From Mesostigma viride (Eukaryota > Streptophyta > Mesostigmatophyceae > Mesostigmatales > Mesostigmataceae): 64,000 nt of DNA. Of the stretch, positions 21,055 through 30,752 are shown piece by piece. The notes beneath the pieces were generated by a model. That model did no database searches and was not told the DNA's origin. It saw nothing but the letters and a program-made list of their open reading frames with translations. Position numbers and translations under genes: made by a program. How positions within the stretch are numbered: position 1 is the first letter of the stretch; each line of letters starts with the position of its first letter. The stretch covers positions 1,327,807 to 1,391,806 of the forward strand of contig RPFO01000299.1 of the NCBI GenBank assembly GCA_009746045.1. Reading direction: 5' to 3'.

Positions 21055-22460
21055 CAGTCAGTCTGTCTCTTGCGGAACTTCAAGTACAGAATTCGCCACC
21101 ACTTTGGGCCGTATCGGTCCTTGGTAGTTACGCAACAAACATTCGAACGGTCGCCGTGGAAAGTACCTTTGTTGCGTAACTAGTTGCGTTACCGCGGGTT
21201 GGTACTGTAACAGTAACTGTTGAGGACGGGCTACAGTTTCAACTTCAACTTGTGAGTAAATCGATGTTCCGTACCCAAGTAACAAAAGGCGTGGGGCGGT
21301 GCAGCTCTGACCCTACAACGAATGGGTCAGCACTGGGCAGCCGGCAAGTCCAGTCTGTCAAATGCGTAGACTAGACTGGTAGAGCGGGCCGGGTAACAAA
21401 TGCGCTGCAGACTGCAGACCTGCAGTAGGTACGCAACACGATGTGAAGGTGCTGAGCCGCAAAACGTTGATGAAGTTCACGGCAGTCGAGCCAGCTGACT
21501 TTGTTTTGCGTGTTTTCTAATCCTGCACTATTCGATAGTGCGTTAGAGAAGCGAATCATGACAAAGAAGAAAGAGCCCCCGATTCCCCTGGGCTACAAAT
21601 TCAAAGACCATTTCTCACGAGGCGGTGGCATTTTAACCTTGGCCGGCAGTGCAAGCGGTCGGCGGGCTTTGGGCACGGTCGTTACAGACCAGGCGCAGGC
21701 AGGCATCGAGTTAGAAGGGGACGTTAGAAGCGAGCGCATGTGAAATGGACGGACAGGAAGCTGCGCCGGCCCGGCGGTAAAACTGGGAACCAACATACAA
21801 AGAAAGCCAAGATGGCACTACCTAGCGGTGACGAAGAACCTGGTCCTCGTTTTTATAGAGGAACCCGGGTCTCCTGAGGTAGCTTTTCCAACTTCCAATG
21901 GCCTATGGGTGTAGGGTGCATGCAAACAGGCGGCATCATGTTTAATAACTTAGTCAGGCCGCGCCATGTATGGGTGAGCCAATGTGAGAGCTATACACTG
22001 CCTACCGGCAATGCGTACTATGTTTTGTAGCCTCCTATTGTTACCATGTGCACATGCTTGTATGCATGCTAAGTTATCATCGTCGCGTGTCTTAGTAGGG
22101 CTGCCGCCTGCCGGCTGCGTATACCGGGGGCCCCGGTATGAGAATCAGGGCACAAGCAGCCCACTAGGGGCCTATGGCAAGGCTTCAGAGTTTAGGATAA
22201 ATTATATAACTGTATAAGAAATCCTATTGGGATTTTGTTAAAAAAAAAAAAAAAAATCGCCACCATCCGGGGGGGCTCCGCCCCCCCGGGCCCCCCCCCG
22301 GCCGAGGCCGCTTCGCGGCCTCGGCCGGGACCCTTACCGGAATTACCGGAACCCCCCCACCCCTTAGCAAAAACACTGTGTTGTGTGACTTCTCAGGCGC
22401 CACAACACACTGGACTGTGTAGGTAGAAAATGTCTGTGGAGACGCTGTGCGTCGCGCTTA
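21055..22460. repeat. Right terminal/subterminal repeat of candidate 22-kb element
   Basis: Contains the inverse of 862-899 at 21171-21208 (38 bp identical) and the inverse of 66-80 at 22364-22378, with CCGGTAATTCCGG-type sequence beside it. It also holds several TTGCGTAAC/TACGCAAC motifs. Near its end is a perfect hairpin, 22298-22328, with a 13-bp GC stem and a CTTCG loop, preceded by long G and C runs. A plus-strand frame at 21559-21743 (62 codons, MTKKKEPPIP...) is the only possible small gene, unsupported otherwise. Confidence 0.5.
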
Positions 22461-22499
22461 AATATTTTAATATAATTTTAATGAAAAGTTTGAAATGTT

Positions 22500-22765
22500 T
22501 CGTAATCGTTATATAAGCTCAGCCGCTAGGCGGCTGAGCTCAGCCTGACCACAACTGAAGATCGATATACACTCAAAAAAAATATATAGTCAACAAAAAT
22601 GAAGACCAGCGGCAAACTGTCAGGGCAAAGGCGACGCACCTCCTCCATCAACCGGCCAACTTGCTTACTTACTTACTCAGTACTGACTGACTTACTTATA
22701 CTTACTTACTTATTTACTTACTTTCTTACTTACTTACTTTCTTACTTACTTACTTACTTCGACAT
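22500..22765. other. Hairpin and (TTAC)n microsatellite outside the right end
   Basis: A perfect 11-bp stem with a TAG loop (22516-22540, AGCTCAGCCGC and inverse) follows TATATAAG. An interrupted ACTT/TTAC repeat occupies about 22662-22760. No gene is supported. Confidence 0.6.
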
Positions 22766-22914
22766 GCCTCTTTCCAACTCCCAAGTCATGCAGTTCATCG
22801 GAGCCATTTTTTCACCGGCTAGCTAGTGCATGCCGCGGCATTGGATGAAGGGGGGTGCATCATCAAGTGAGACAACTATTCCTGGCTGGACGCATGGCGA
22901 TCGGGTACATACGT

Positions 22915-23558
22915 AGTTAGCATTTTGGGCAACCAATATGCTAAGTGGATGCAGTTTGGAAAGACCTTTCCAACGCCGTGCTGACCGCCTGAAACAGACA
23001 AGGGACGAAAAAGATATCAAGTCCCGAAGTCCTAGCCGTCCGTGGCCGACTAGGGTGCAGTCCTCTGGTGTAGTGGACAGGACACGTGGCAGGCCGTGCC
23101 TGCACAGGCTTAGCCTGTCTATCACGTGACTGTGGTCCACGTAGACCAGGAGGAGCAGCAGCCTGTGACTAGTAGGGTACTGGAGCTGGCACAGGGCTGC
23201 AAGGATACTAGGCCTTGCAGGCTTGTGACAGGTCCTGTACTTCCTAGGTTGCAGAGTCTAGGCAAATCCAGTTCGTCCTGGCTCTGCACTGATGCCAGTG
23301 GACGTTGAGGATTTGCTTGCACGCCTGCACGTGCCTCGTCACGCCGATGGGAACGAGGAACAACGCAAGGATATAGCTTGGTCATGGGGGATGACCAGCT
23401 ATCTCGGAAAGCACGAACCGTGGGTGCCACCTTGGTCGTGGAAGTGCCCATTGTGGTCGTGGCCTGGTGAACAGATTTAAGGTTGCTGCCTTGCAACATT
23501 GGCTAAGACGCGCTGTGAAAGACCAAGAGCTCACATACGTTGGGAGCTCTTTCTAACT
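22915..23558 (+). repeat. 5' long terminal repeat
   Basis: Opens AGTTAGCATT and closes CTTTCTAACT. It differs from the 3' copy at two sites (GACGAAAAAG versus GACGAGAAAG, and CTAAGACG versus CTAAGGCG). Open frames within it are identical in both copies and are not genes. Confidence 0.92.
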
Positions 23559-23580
23559 CGTATTATTGTCTCCTTACTTC

Positions 23581-24724
23581 TTCATGTCCAACGTGCCGAG
23601 GGAACAGGCCATTGAGCCTTCGCAAAGCCAGAGCTCGCAGCCGCAGCTTCGGGTAGGAGCCCCGGAGCGATCACGACCTTTTCATCCCTACGCTCATCCG
23701 AGCACCGCATCAACCTTCGTCCAGGCGGCGTACCTGGCAAGGGGGCTGGCGAAGAAAGGTTGGGTAGCAGTTTGCGGAACTGCAGCAGGGCCGGCGGCGA
23801 GCGACCCCATTGTGATGCAGATTGAGGCTTCGACAGCTCCCGGCGAATTGTCGCGAGAGGCCGTCGAAAAGTTTGTGTCAATACGGGACGAGCTGTCCTC
23901 GACCATTTACGGTCTGGAGGTGGCTCACCAGGGCGGGCACGTGACCGTGTCGCAGCTGGATTTGGCGCGGGAGGCACTGGGCCAGATCGTGGCCATTGGA
24001 CTGGGAGCAGCGCGACTGTTCAACCATCAGGTGGCAACGTCTGTGCTGGGCGCGGGAGTTGAAGTCCCGGACGTGATCAGGCAAGCGCAGGCGCGCGAAG
24101 TCGACAACCCCTGGTCGACGCAGAGGTGGTTTCACAAACGTGCGAACACCTCGTGAACATTCTTTTGCAGGAGTCACGGGGAACGCAGACCGGTGGGTGA
24201 TAACCACACGACCATTTGGGATTTGGTCAACACTCGACACACCGCGGGCGGCGGAACCAGACGCACACGATCCAGTGGTCGAGGTCATCACGGGTCGGGA
24301 GGTAACGCCAGAAGACTTCCATTACCAATTCGTTGATCAGCCAGAGGGGATCATCGAACGTTCATCTCAGCAGATAGATCAAGGCGACGGTACCACAGAA
24401 GGGTACGCTGCACGACGTCGTGCTGAGCTGCACGTCCCGCAAGAGCCCGAACACGACTACGGTGGTCGTGGGGCTTGCAACGACAAGCGGGGTGGTGGAA
24501 CGCGGTGGGTGAGGAACCTTGAGTGGGATCGCTCGAGTGGGAGCGAGCCCCGGATCCCAGTGGAGAAATCTGCAGACGGGCGACCCGTTAGCAGAGTGTT
24601 TGGACCCTACGCCGACGGGAGGACGCCGCTGGCAGCGACGAGGAGCGGCCAGAGACGCCCATCGCAGCCACTGCTCAAGAGCGAGAGCTGGAGGCAGCGA
24701 ACCAAGCAGGTGCTGAGTCAGTAG
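23581..24724 (+). CDS. Extra ORF between 5' LTR and gag, unknown function
   Basis: Two overlapping frames, about 23584-24156 and 24140-24724, together cover about 380 codons. I do not recognise either. The first has an Ala-rich helical region (TAPGELSREAVEKFVSIRDE, LDLAREALGQIVAIGLGAAR) that could be coiled or capsid-like. The second is charged and Arg-rich. They start 20 bp after the LTR and end about 100 bp before the gag ATG, so they belong to the retroelement. A +1 shift at about 24150 or an intron would join them. An extra structural or regulatory ORF ahead of gag is unusual for Copia elements. Confidence 0.45.
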
Positions 24725-24821
24725 CTGGGACGGTGCCCACGGCATCCCCCAGCGACGCCAGTGCTTGAGTCAGTTCTTCCTTTTTCCTTCGCCTTTATTG
24801 TTGTGTCCCCACTTGTATATA

Positions 24822-26176
24822 ATGCCTCGTGGCAAACCGGGCGACGGCGACAAGGGCGAGGAGGGGGCACCGGCTGGAGAGAGCCAGGAGCCTGGGAAGG
24901 GCAAGGAGGCGCTGGTGGGAGAGGCGATCCCAGCCAGCGACGGCGATGGGGGAAAGCGACCAGGGAGCAAGAGGCGACACGAAGACTCGGTGGAGGAGGC
25001 GCGCAAGGCGCGGGCGCTGGGGGCATCTGATGCAATAACGGTGGCGAATGGGCAACCTGCCGTGGAGAAGCGTAAGAGGGACCCCTCTGCTGACGGCAAT
25101 GGTAAGAGGCCTCATGTGGATGTGCTCTCCCCTGTGCCTGCTGGACCAAGTGGTGCTGTTGTTGTGACACCCGCTGTGGTGGAGCCAGTGAAGGCGCTGC
25201 CAGGGTCGAGACCTCACATGAGTGCTGTCACTGTTATGAATGGACAAAAGCCTCTTAACCCACCACTAGCACAGGAAGCTTTGGACAAGTGGCTAGAGGA
25301 CATGGAGCTTGTTGTGTTCTCCGTGGACCCCACTGTCAACCTAGTGCAAGTGTTTCACTCGTCCACGTGCAACAGGGACTCGTCAGAGCGTGTCAGGGAG
25401 AAGGCTAGGACTGCTGTCAAGGATAAGCTAACCTGGGCACAGTTCCTGGATGGGTTGAGGGAGGAGTTCTCTGACAAGGTTCTCAACCTCACCAACTACT
25501 ACAAGCATCAGTATGACACCTTTGAGATAGTGGGCCCTGTGGCAGAGGAATGGGCTAGGCTCAACCGTATCAGGGACAAGGGGGCCAAGTATGGCTTCCT
25601 GGTCACAGATAGGGCCTTGGCAGACTATTTCCTGGACCGTATGGGTTTGAGTGTGGATGGGAGGAACGGTGCCCGCATGTTTCTTAACCAGACTGATGGC
25701 TCCTTGCGTGCTCTGGAGCTTGTAATCCTCAGCATAAGGAAGCCAGATCCTGCCTGCAAGGCTATCCAGTCCCATGGCAGCAATGCCACCTCCGCTGTGC
25801 AGGGCCAAGGTGATGTCCCCGGGTACCCAGCCCGTGATGGGGCAAGGCCCAACAAGCGTAAGCGCTTCAGGCGCCAGAGGCAGGGGCTCAGGGTGGCAAG
25901 GGTGCAGGTCCCCAAGGAGGGGTTGGGGGCCAGCAAGCTGGTGGTCAGCAGGGTAAGGGTGGCCAAGGGCAAGGCAAGGGCCAAGCTCAAGGCAACCAGG
26001 GCAAGCAGGGTGGGCAGCCTCAGGGAGGCCAGGGGAAGCCTGGCAAGGGTGGGGCTGGGTCTGGGAAGAAGGGTGGAGCATGTTTTGTGTGTGGCAAGGA
26101 AGGTCACTGGCGTCGTGAGTGTCCTGACAGGAAGGCCAAGCCTGCTGGGGCAGGAGGCCAGTCTGGGCAGCAGTGA
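24822..26176 (+). CDS. gag: gag (capsid/nucleocapsid) of the LTR element
   Basis: ATG 24822 opens a charged Gly/Lys-rich N-terminus. A capsid-like part follows (LTWAQFLDGLREEFSDKVLN, AEEWARLNRIRDKG, ADYFLDRMGL) at codons about 200-300. The frame then shifts by -1 around 25860-25890, just before a Gly/Gln/Lys-rich linker. After it comes the zinc knuckle CFVCGKEGHWRREC (C-x2-C-x4-H-x4-C, 26081-26122). The frame ends at TGA 26174-26176. The product would coat the element RNA in cytoplasmic particles. No slippery heptamer is obvious at the shift, so it may be mutation or sequencing error. Confidence 0.8.
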
Positions 26177-27520
26177 CTAGCTACATCATCCCCTGTAAAT
26201 AGTCAATCACCCCTTGGGGAAGGTGTGCTGGATGTACATAAGGACGGGGGTGTGCCCCTTGTGCAGCACCAAGGGTGTAAAGATGTTGTTCTTCCACTGG
26301 ATTGCAATAACAATGCTGCAGCTGAATTCCCTATGCCTCATGCAGGTGGTGGGTCTCCAGCAGGTGCTGGCCTGGAGGGCCAAGGGACCTTGCTGGAAGG
26401 GCCTGGAGCGGTCCAGGGTGCAGGACCTGACTTGGGGCGTCAGGACGGCCTGCAGGGAAGCCCTGGAACCTCAGGAGTGGATCATGTGTCCCCACACACG
26501 GTTCAGACGTCTCGCCAGGTCAGTACTGAGAGAGTGCTGAGCTATGCTGAGGCTGGCCATAGGTTGCATCACATGTTTGGGCATTCTGGGCAGGCAGCAA
26601 TGTTTGCTTGGAAGCTAGGTAGGGAGCCTTTGTGGGAGGCTTGCCAGGCTGCTGCTGAGAACTGTGGTTGCCAGGAGAATGCTGTTCACCCACCTCAGTC
26701 CCATGCTAGGGAGCCTGCTAGGGAGCGTGGCGACATCCAGATGGATATCCAGCATATCAGGGGCTTGTATATATTGGTGGGGGTGGACAGGTTCAGCAGA
26801 TACAGGCTGATAGACGTTCTGCCTGGTATGCAGGAGCACCACTTGTTGTTGGGTATGAAGGCCCTGATCCCAGGCTTTGGGGTGTGCAAGAGTGTGCAGG
26901 CAGACTTGCAGTTTGACTGTTTGCTCAAGCATCAGGACCAGCTGCCTTGTAAGCTGGTAGTAGTCCCCAGGGAGAGTCATGGGCAGCAAGGGGCTGTAGA
27001 GAGATCCATACGTGAAGTGAAGACAGTGGTGCTAGCAGCAGAGTCAGTGCCACTTGTGGCATCTGCCTTAGAGAGGGCAGCCTGGTGTAAGGGGATAGAA
27101 GAGCAGCTGAACCACAGGGTTAACTATTACTTTGATGGTGTGGCTGTCTCTCCCCTGGCCCTGCAGTATAGCTTGTTGCCTGAGAACGTGGTGCAGGCCA
27201 GTCTTAGGAAGGCAGATAGGTTATTTGCCCAGCTGAGACGTAAGGACAAGAACTGGAATGTGCTGAGGCCTCAGGTGGGGCTGAAGGTCAGGATGTGGAA
27301 GGAACCATCTATTCCAGGCAAGCGGGGGAAGTGGCAGGATGGGGTTGTCACTCGTGTGGAGGAAGCTAACAGATCTTGCCTGGTGGCTTTGGAAAAGGAT
27401 CCAAGGCACGTGTACAGGTTGTCCTGGGCTCATGTCAAGGAAGAAGGCCACATGCAATCTGGCCTGCAGACGGGCCAGGCCCTCCCAGCTGGGTTGAGGA
27501 GCCAGGCCAGAGCCAGGCAG
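26177..27520 (+). CDS. Integrase module of pol
   Basis: In the same frame as the zinc knuckle, directly after the TGA. An upstream linker has no protease motif. Next comes a His-rich zinc segment (LHHMFGHSGQAAM). The catalytic core carries D in IQMDIQH (26744), D in VQADLQ (26903) and E in GAVERSI (26999), with 52 and 31 residues between them. The last spacing is about four shorter than the usual D-x35-E. A C-terminal WQDGVVTRVEE-type segment resembles the integrase end. It would insert the cDNA into chromosomes. The frame runs on to 27751 but is non-homologous after about 27500, where frame 1 takes over. Confidence 0.8.
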
Positions 27521-28116
27521 CAGCAGCTAACAATCCTCTGGTGGTGGATGATGGTCTGTCCCTGCTGGAAGATGACGAGCAGGAGGCTGCTGAAGCAACT
27601 GTCACAAGGCCAGAGGGGACGGGGCAGCCACCTAAGGCCCGGGGGCCTCTCATGGCGGACGTCATCCGAGCACTCATGCGCAGCAAACATGATCCCAAGG
27701 TATCCAAGCTCACGGGGTGGGGGTCGTGCTGGGCAGCTACAATGGAGGTAGATACCAACTCACAGGTGTCTGTCATCAGGGAAGAGGATGCTGTAGGCTT
27801 ACAGATGTCCCATCCCAGTTGCCTTGCTGTGTCTGATTTCTCAGGAAAGGTGTCCATGAAGATCCTTGGGGAAGTGAGTGTGCCTATCTTAGGGGTGCCC
27901 ACCACGTTCTGTGTGGTAGAGGGCTATCAGGGGCCTGCCATTCTGGGTCAGAACTTCTTGTGCATGCCAGGGGTTACTTTGACCTCTGATGAGTTGGCAC
28001 TAGAAGGCAGGGGCAGCCTCCCCCTTGAAAGATATCACTATTCCCAGGGTCTTGCAGTGGCGGTAAGGCTGTTAGGAGTCAGCCAGCTGAGGGTCCTCAA
28101 GGTCAGGAGCCCATAG
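27500..28116 (+). CDS. Retropepsin-like aspartic protease module, downstream of integrase
   Basis: Read in frame 1 (-1 relative to integrase). An acidic linker (LSLLEDDEQEAAEATV) leads to a retropepsin-like segment: ATMEVDTNSQVSVI (active-site Asp codon 27751-27753), a flap-like VPILGVPTTFCVV and the hydrophobic-hydrophobic-Gly motif PAILGQNFLCM. The active-site triplet reads DTN rather than DTG or DSG, which would be unusual and may weaken activity. Retropepsins cleave Gag-Pol. In Copia and most Gypsy elements this domain precedes integrase, so its place here, between integrase and RT, is odd. An alternative is a non-viral retropepsin fold acquired separately. Confidence 0.6.
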
Positions 28117-28240
28117 CTGAGGACCTGTTGATAATCCCAACCACCTTTGATCCACGGCAGTTAGGGGTAAACAGGTACCAGATAGCTGCTCACAGTCCTA
28201 TTCCCTGGCGCCAGCTAGTCGAGATGATGCAAGCCCCAAG

Positions 28241-29743
28241 ATGGCTAAGGCATGGACTCTTGGCTTTGTTGCTTCTGGGCATGAGTGGATAGTTTCCAAC
28301 TGTGCAGAACCTGTGGATGAGCTGCCAGAAGTTCACCAGCTGCTCAGATTGATGTTTGTCCTCAAGCTCAAGGAGGTAGATGGTGTCCAGGTGCCACATG
28401 TCAGACCAGTTGTAACCGAGTATCATGGCACTGGCCAGTTGTTAGATGAGGAGCTCTATACTCCAGGGATGCTGCATGACACGTGGAGGATTCTGCTGTG
28501 TATATTTCTGTCTTTTCTGGTTAAGGGTGTGCCCTATAGCTCTGTGCTGATTGATTTCAAGAGGGCTTTTCTCAAGGGTGACCAAGATCAGGCTAGGCAG
28601 ACTTGGAGAGATATCCCTCCTTTCTTTGTGACTGTACCTGCTGTATGGAGAGCAGAGATAAAGGCCAGGTACCTGAGAATTCTGAAAGGGTTGGAAGGTC
28701 TCAGGTCCAGTCCCATTATCTGGAGAAAGAGCCTAGAGAAATTCTTGAAGAATACTTGTGGGTTTTCTGTGTCTCCAGTGGATCCCTGTTTGTTCCAAGG
28801 GTCCCACAATGGCCTTCCTGTCTTTGCCTCACTGCATGGTGATGACCTGCATCTCATAGGTCCACCAGACTGGGTTGAGGCTGTCTTGGCTAAGATCCAG
28901 AAGCGGTTTGAGCTGGGTAAGATACAGCACATGGTGGAGAATGAGCCTATGGTCTTCTGTGGCATGCAGGCTACGTTGTTCCAAGCCAAGGGCTCGTGGT
29001 TCATCAGGATGGAGGGTGGTAAGGACTACCCACAGCAGATTGTAGATGCATTGCAGGAGCCCATCACGCAGGCTAGGTGTGCTACCATCAGGGGCATGCT
29101 GGCATGGCTTGCAAGTATATGTGCCCCTGACTTGCTGGTTTTGAGTCGACTTACTGATTCCCAGCTGGTTGAGGTGGGTGCTGAGAGTGTGGTGCAGGCT
29201 GTCATGATGTCTCCCCCTCTCATACTGGGTCCTGTGGATTTGTACAAGCCCCTTGACATGGTTCTCTATGTGGACAGTTCTATGGATAATAGGAAGGTCA
29301 CAGAGGTCAGGGGCAGGGCAGCAGCATTAGTTACCCTGGAGCAAGATCACACCTCACTTGTTACCTGGTACAGTCGGTTGCAGAACAGGGTTACACCCAG
29401 CAGTGATATTGCTGAGTGCAGGGCAATCTGTGAAGGGCTGCATACTGCTCTTTACTTGAGGGAGCTCTTCTACCAGCTATGTCAAGTGGCTTCCTGTAGG
29501 TTGCAGCTGCACACACTGGTGAGGACTGATAGCATGGGCATGGTGCAATTTGTGCACAGGCAGCTGGCCAGGAGCAGGGACCTTGACTACTTGTTGCTCA
29601 AGGAGATGTCCTACCTAGCTCACATTGAACATGTGCCTGGTGTGGACAACCCTGCAGATGCCCTCACCAAGCTGGAGGAGAAGGCGGAGAGGCAGTACCC
29701 CCTGCTCCGTGGGCTCATGGACCCCTTACACGGGCGGCCATAG
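28241..29743 (+). CDS. Reverse transcriptase-RNase H of the LTR element
   Basis: An open frame of 500 codons from ATG 28241, in frame 2. RT motifs: VLIDFKRAFLKGD (usual DVxxAFLxG) and SLHGDDLHLIG, where HGDD replaces the usual YVDD. The RNase H part: LYVDSSMDNRK (first Asp), SSDIAECRAICEGLHTALY (Glu) and RTDSMGM (Asp). The final HVPGVDNPADALTKL matches the Copia RNase H end. It copies element RNA into DNA. An in-frame TAA about 70 bp upstream shows that this module needs a frame change from the protease or its own initiation. Confidence 0.85.
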   Translation: MAKAWTLGFVASGHEWIVSNCAEPVDELPEVHQLLRLMFVLKLKEVDGVQVPHVRPVVTEYHGTGQLLDEELYTPGMLHDTWRILLCIFLSFLVKGVPYSSVLIDFKRAFLKGDQDQARQTWRDIPPFFVTVPAVWRAEIKARYLRILKGLEGLRSSPIIWRKSLEKFLKNTCGFSVSPVDPCLFQGSHNGLPVFASLHGDDLHLIGPPDWVEAVLAKIQKRFELGKIQHMVENEPMVFCGMQATLFQAKGSWFIRMEGGKDYPQQIVDALQEPITQARCATIRGMLAWLASICAPDLLVLSRLTDSQLVEVGAESVVQAVMMSPPLILGPVDLYKPLDMVLYVDSSMDNRKVTEVRGRAAALVTLEQDHTSLVTWYSRLQNRVTPSSDIAECRAICEGLHTALYLRELFYQLCQVASCRLQLHTLVRTDSMGMVQFVHRQLARSRDLDYLLLKEMSYLAHIEHVPGVDNPADALTKLEEKAERQYPLLRGLMDPLHGRP

Positions 29744-30734
29744 AGACCAGGCCTTGCTTCAGCTTGGGTGTCCCCAGTGGGCTGCTTGACCAAAGTACCA
29801 AGTGGTGACTGGTGCTTACTGGTTGACAGCCGGTCCTTCAGGGTTAGGTACACCCTCCTGGACAGGAGTTGGTGTGGAATGTCACTCCTACCAGCTGAGA
29901 ATCATGCCTGGCCCTCCCCATGGGGTTCAGAAGAGTCGCCAGGACTTAAGTCGACGCCTTTGGCCTCAAACAGTTAGGCCATGCAAGGGCAACCCGAATG
30001 CTGGTTCTTACAGGTTGCTGTATATATGTTTTCTAGTGCTTGTTTCCAACCTGTTGCTAATAAAGAACCTGGTTGTGTGACCATGTGGAACATGGTTGCC
30101 AGGGAGCCACATTCTGGGTTATATAATGCTTGAATAAAACATAACATGTCATGTCATTCTCATGTTGTTCTCATGGTTGTAATGTTTCTCTTGTGTAAAG
30201 TTCCAGGTCACCTATAAACCTGGAGGTTGGGGTGGGGTTCAATTCCCCAGCAGAGCCACAGCCTGGCATGAGTGATTCCTGGGCTTAACACCCAGTGAAG
30301 ACATGGGCTCCCCAATAAGGCAGTATTTGTAGGTGCTACCTGAGTCTCTTTGAGCATAAAAGGGAAAGGCTGGCCAAGGCGGGCGCCATAAGAACGGGCG
30401 CCTGTGATAACTGTGAAAGATCAGGAACTCACAATAATACGTTCTTGGCATCCTTTAATCCCAGCCATTGGACTAGGTAATGTGCCTTGACTTTAATCTA
30501 ACACCAAGTTCCCAAGGAAAGGTTGGGAGCTGACCAAGGGGTCAGGGGATAACCTGGGGTGACCTCTGATTCACTGGCCAGTACACCTAGCCTGGTCCAA
30601 GGGCGTATATGTTGTTACCCAAAAGGAGGCAGGACCCTGGGCCCTATCAGGTCTGATCAACCCCAAGGGACCAAGCGGTCTGTGGCTGAGTGGGCACAAG
30701 CAAGGTTAGGCTTGTTTCAAGCTGGTCCAGCTCC
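29744..30734 (+). other. 3' untranslated region of the LTR element
   Basis: No gene. It contains AATAAAGAAC (30059) and AATAAAAC (30133) and CTGG-rich sequence leading to the polypurine tract. Confidence 0.6.
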
Positions 30735-30748
30735 AAAAGAAGAAAGGG
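30735..30748 (+). promoter_or_regulatory. Polypurine tract
   Basis: AAAAGAAGAAAGGG lies 4 bp before the 3' LTR, the expected primer site for plus-strand DNA synthesis. Confidence 0.75.
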
Positions 30749-30752
30749 TTGG

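Noticed and set aside
21559-21743. Small basic protein MTKKKEPPIP...
   Set aside because: Only 62 codons and no independent support. Mentioned under the right terminal repeat.
1-22460. Integrated giant-virus or polinton-like virus fragment
   Set aside because: No capsid, packaging ATPase, polymerase or other viral hallmark was seen. The transposase and inverted ends favour a transposon.
22915-23558. Open frames in the LTRs as genes
   Set aside because: Identical in both LTRs with no domain. The target duplication and polypurine tract show these are LTRs.
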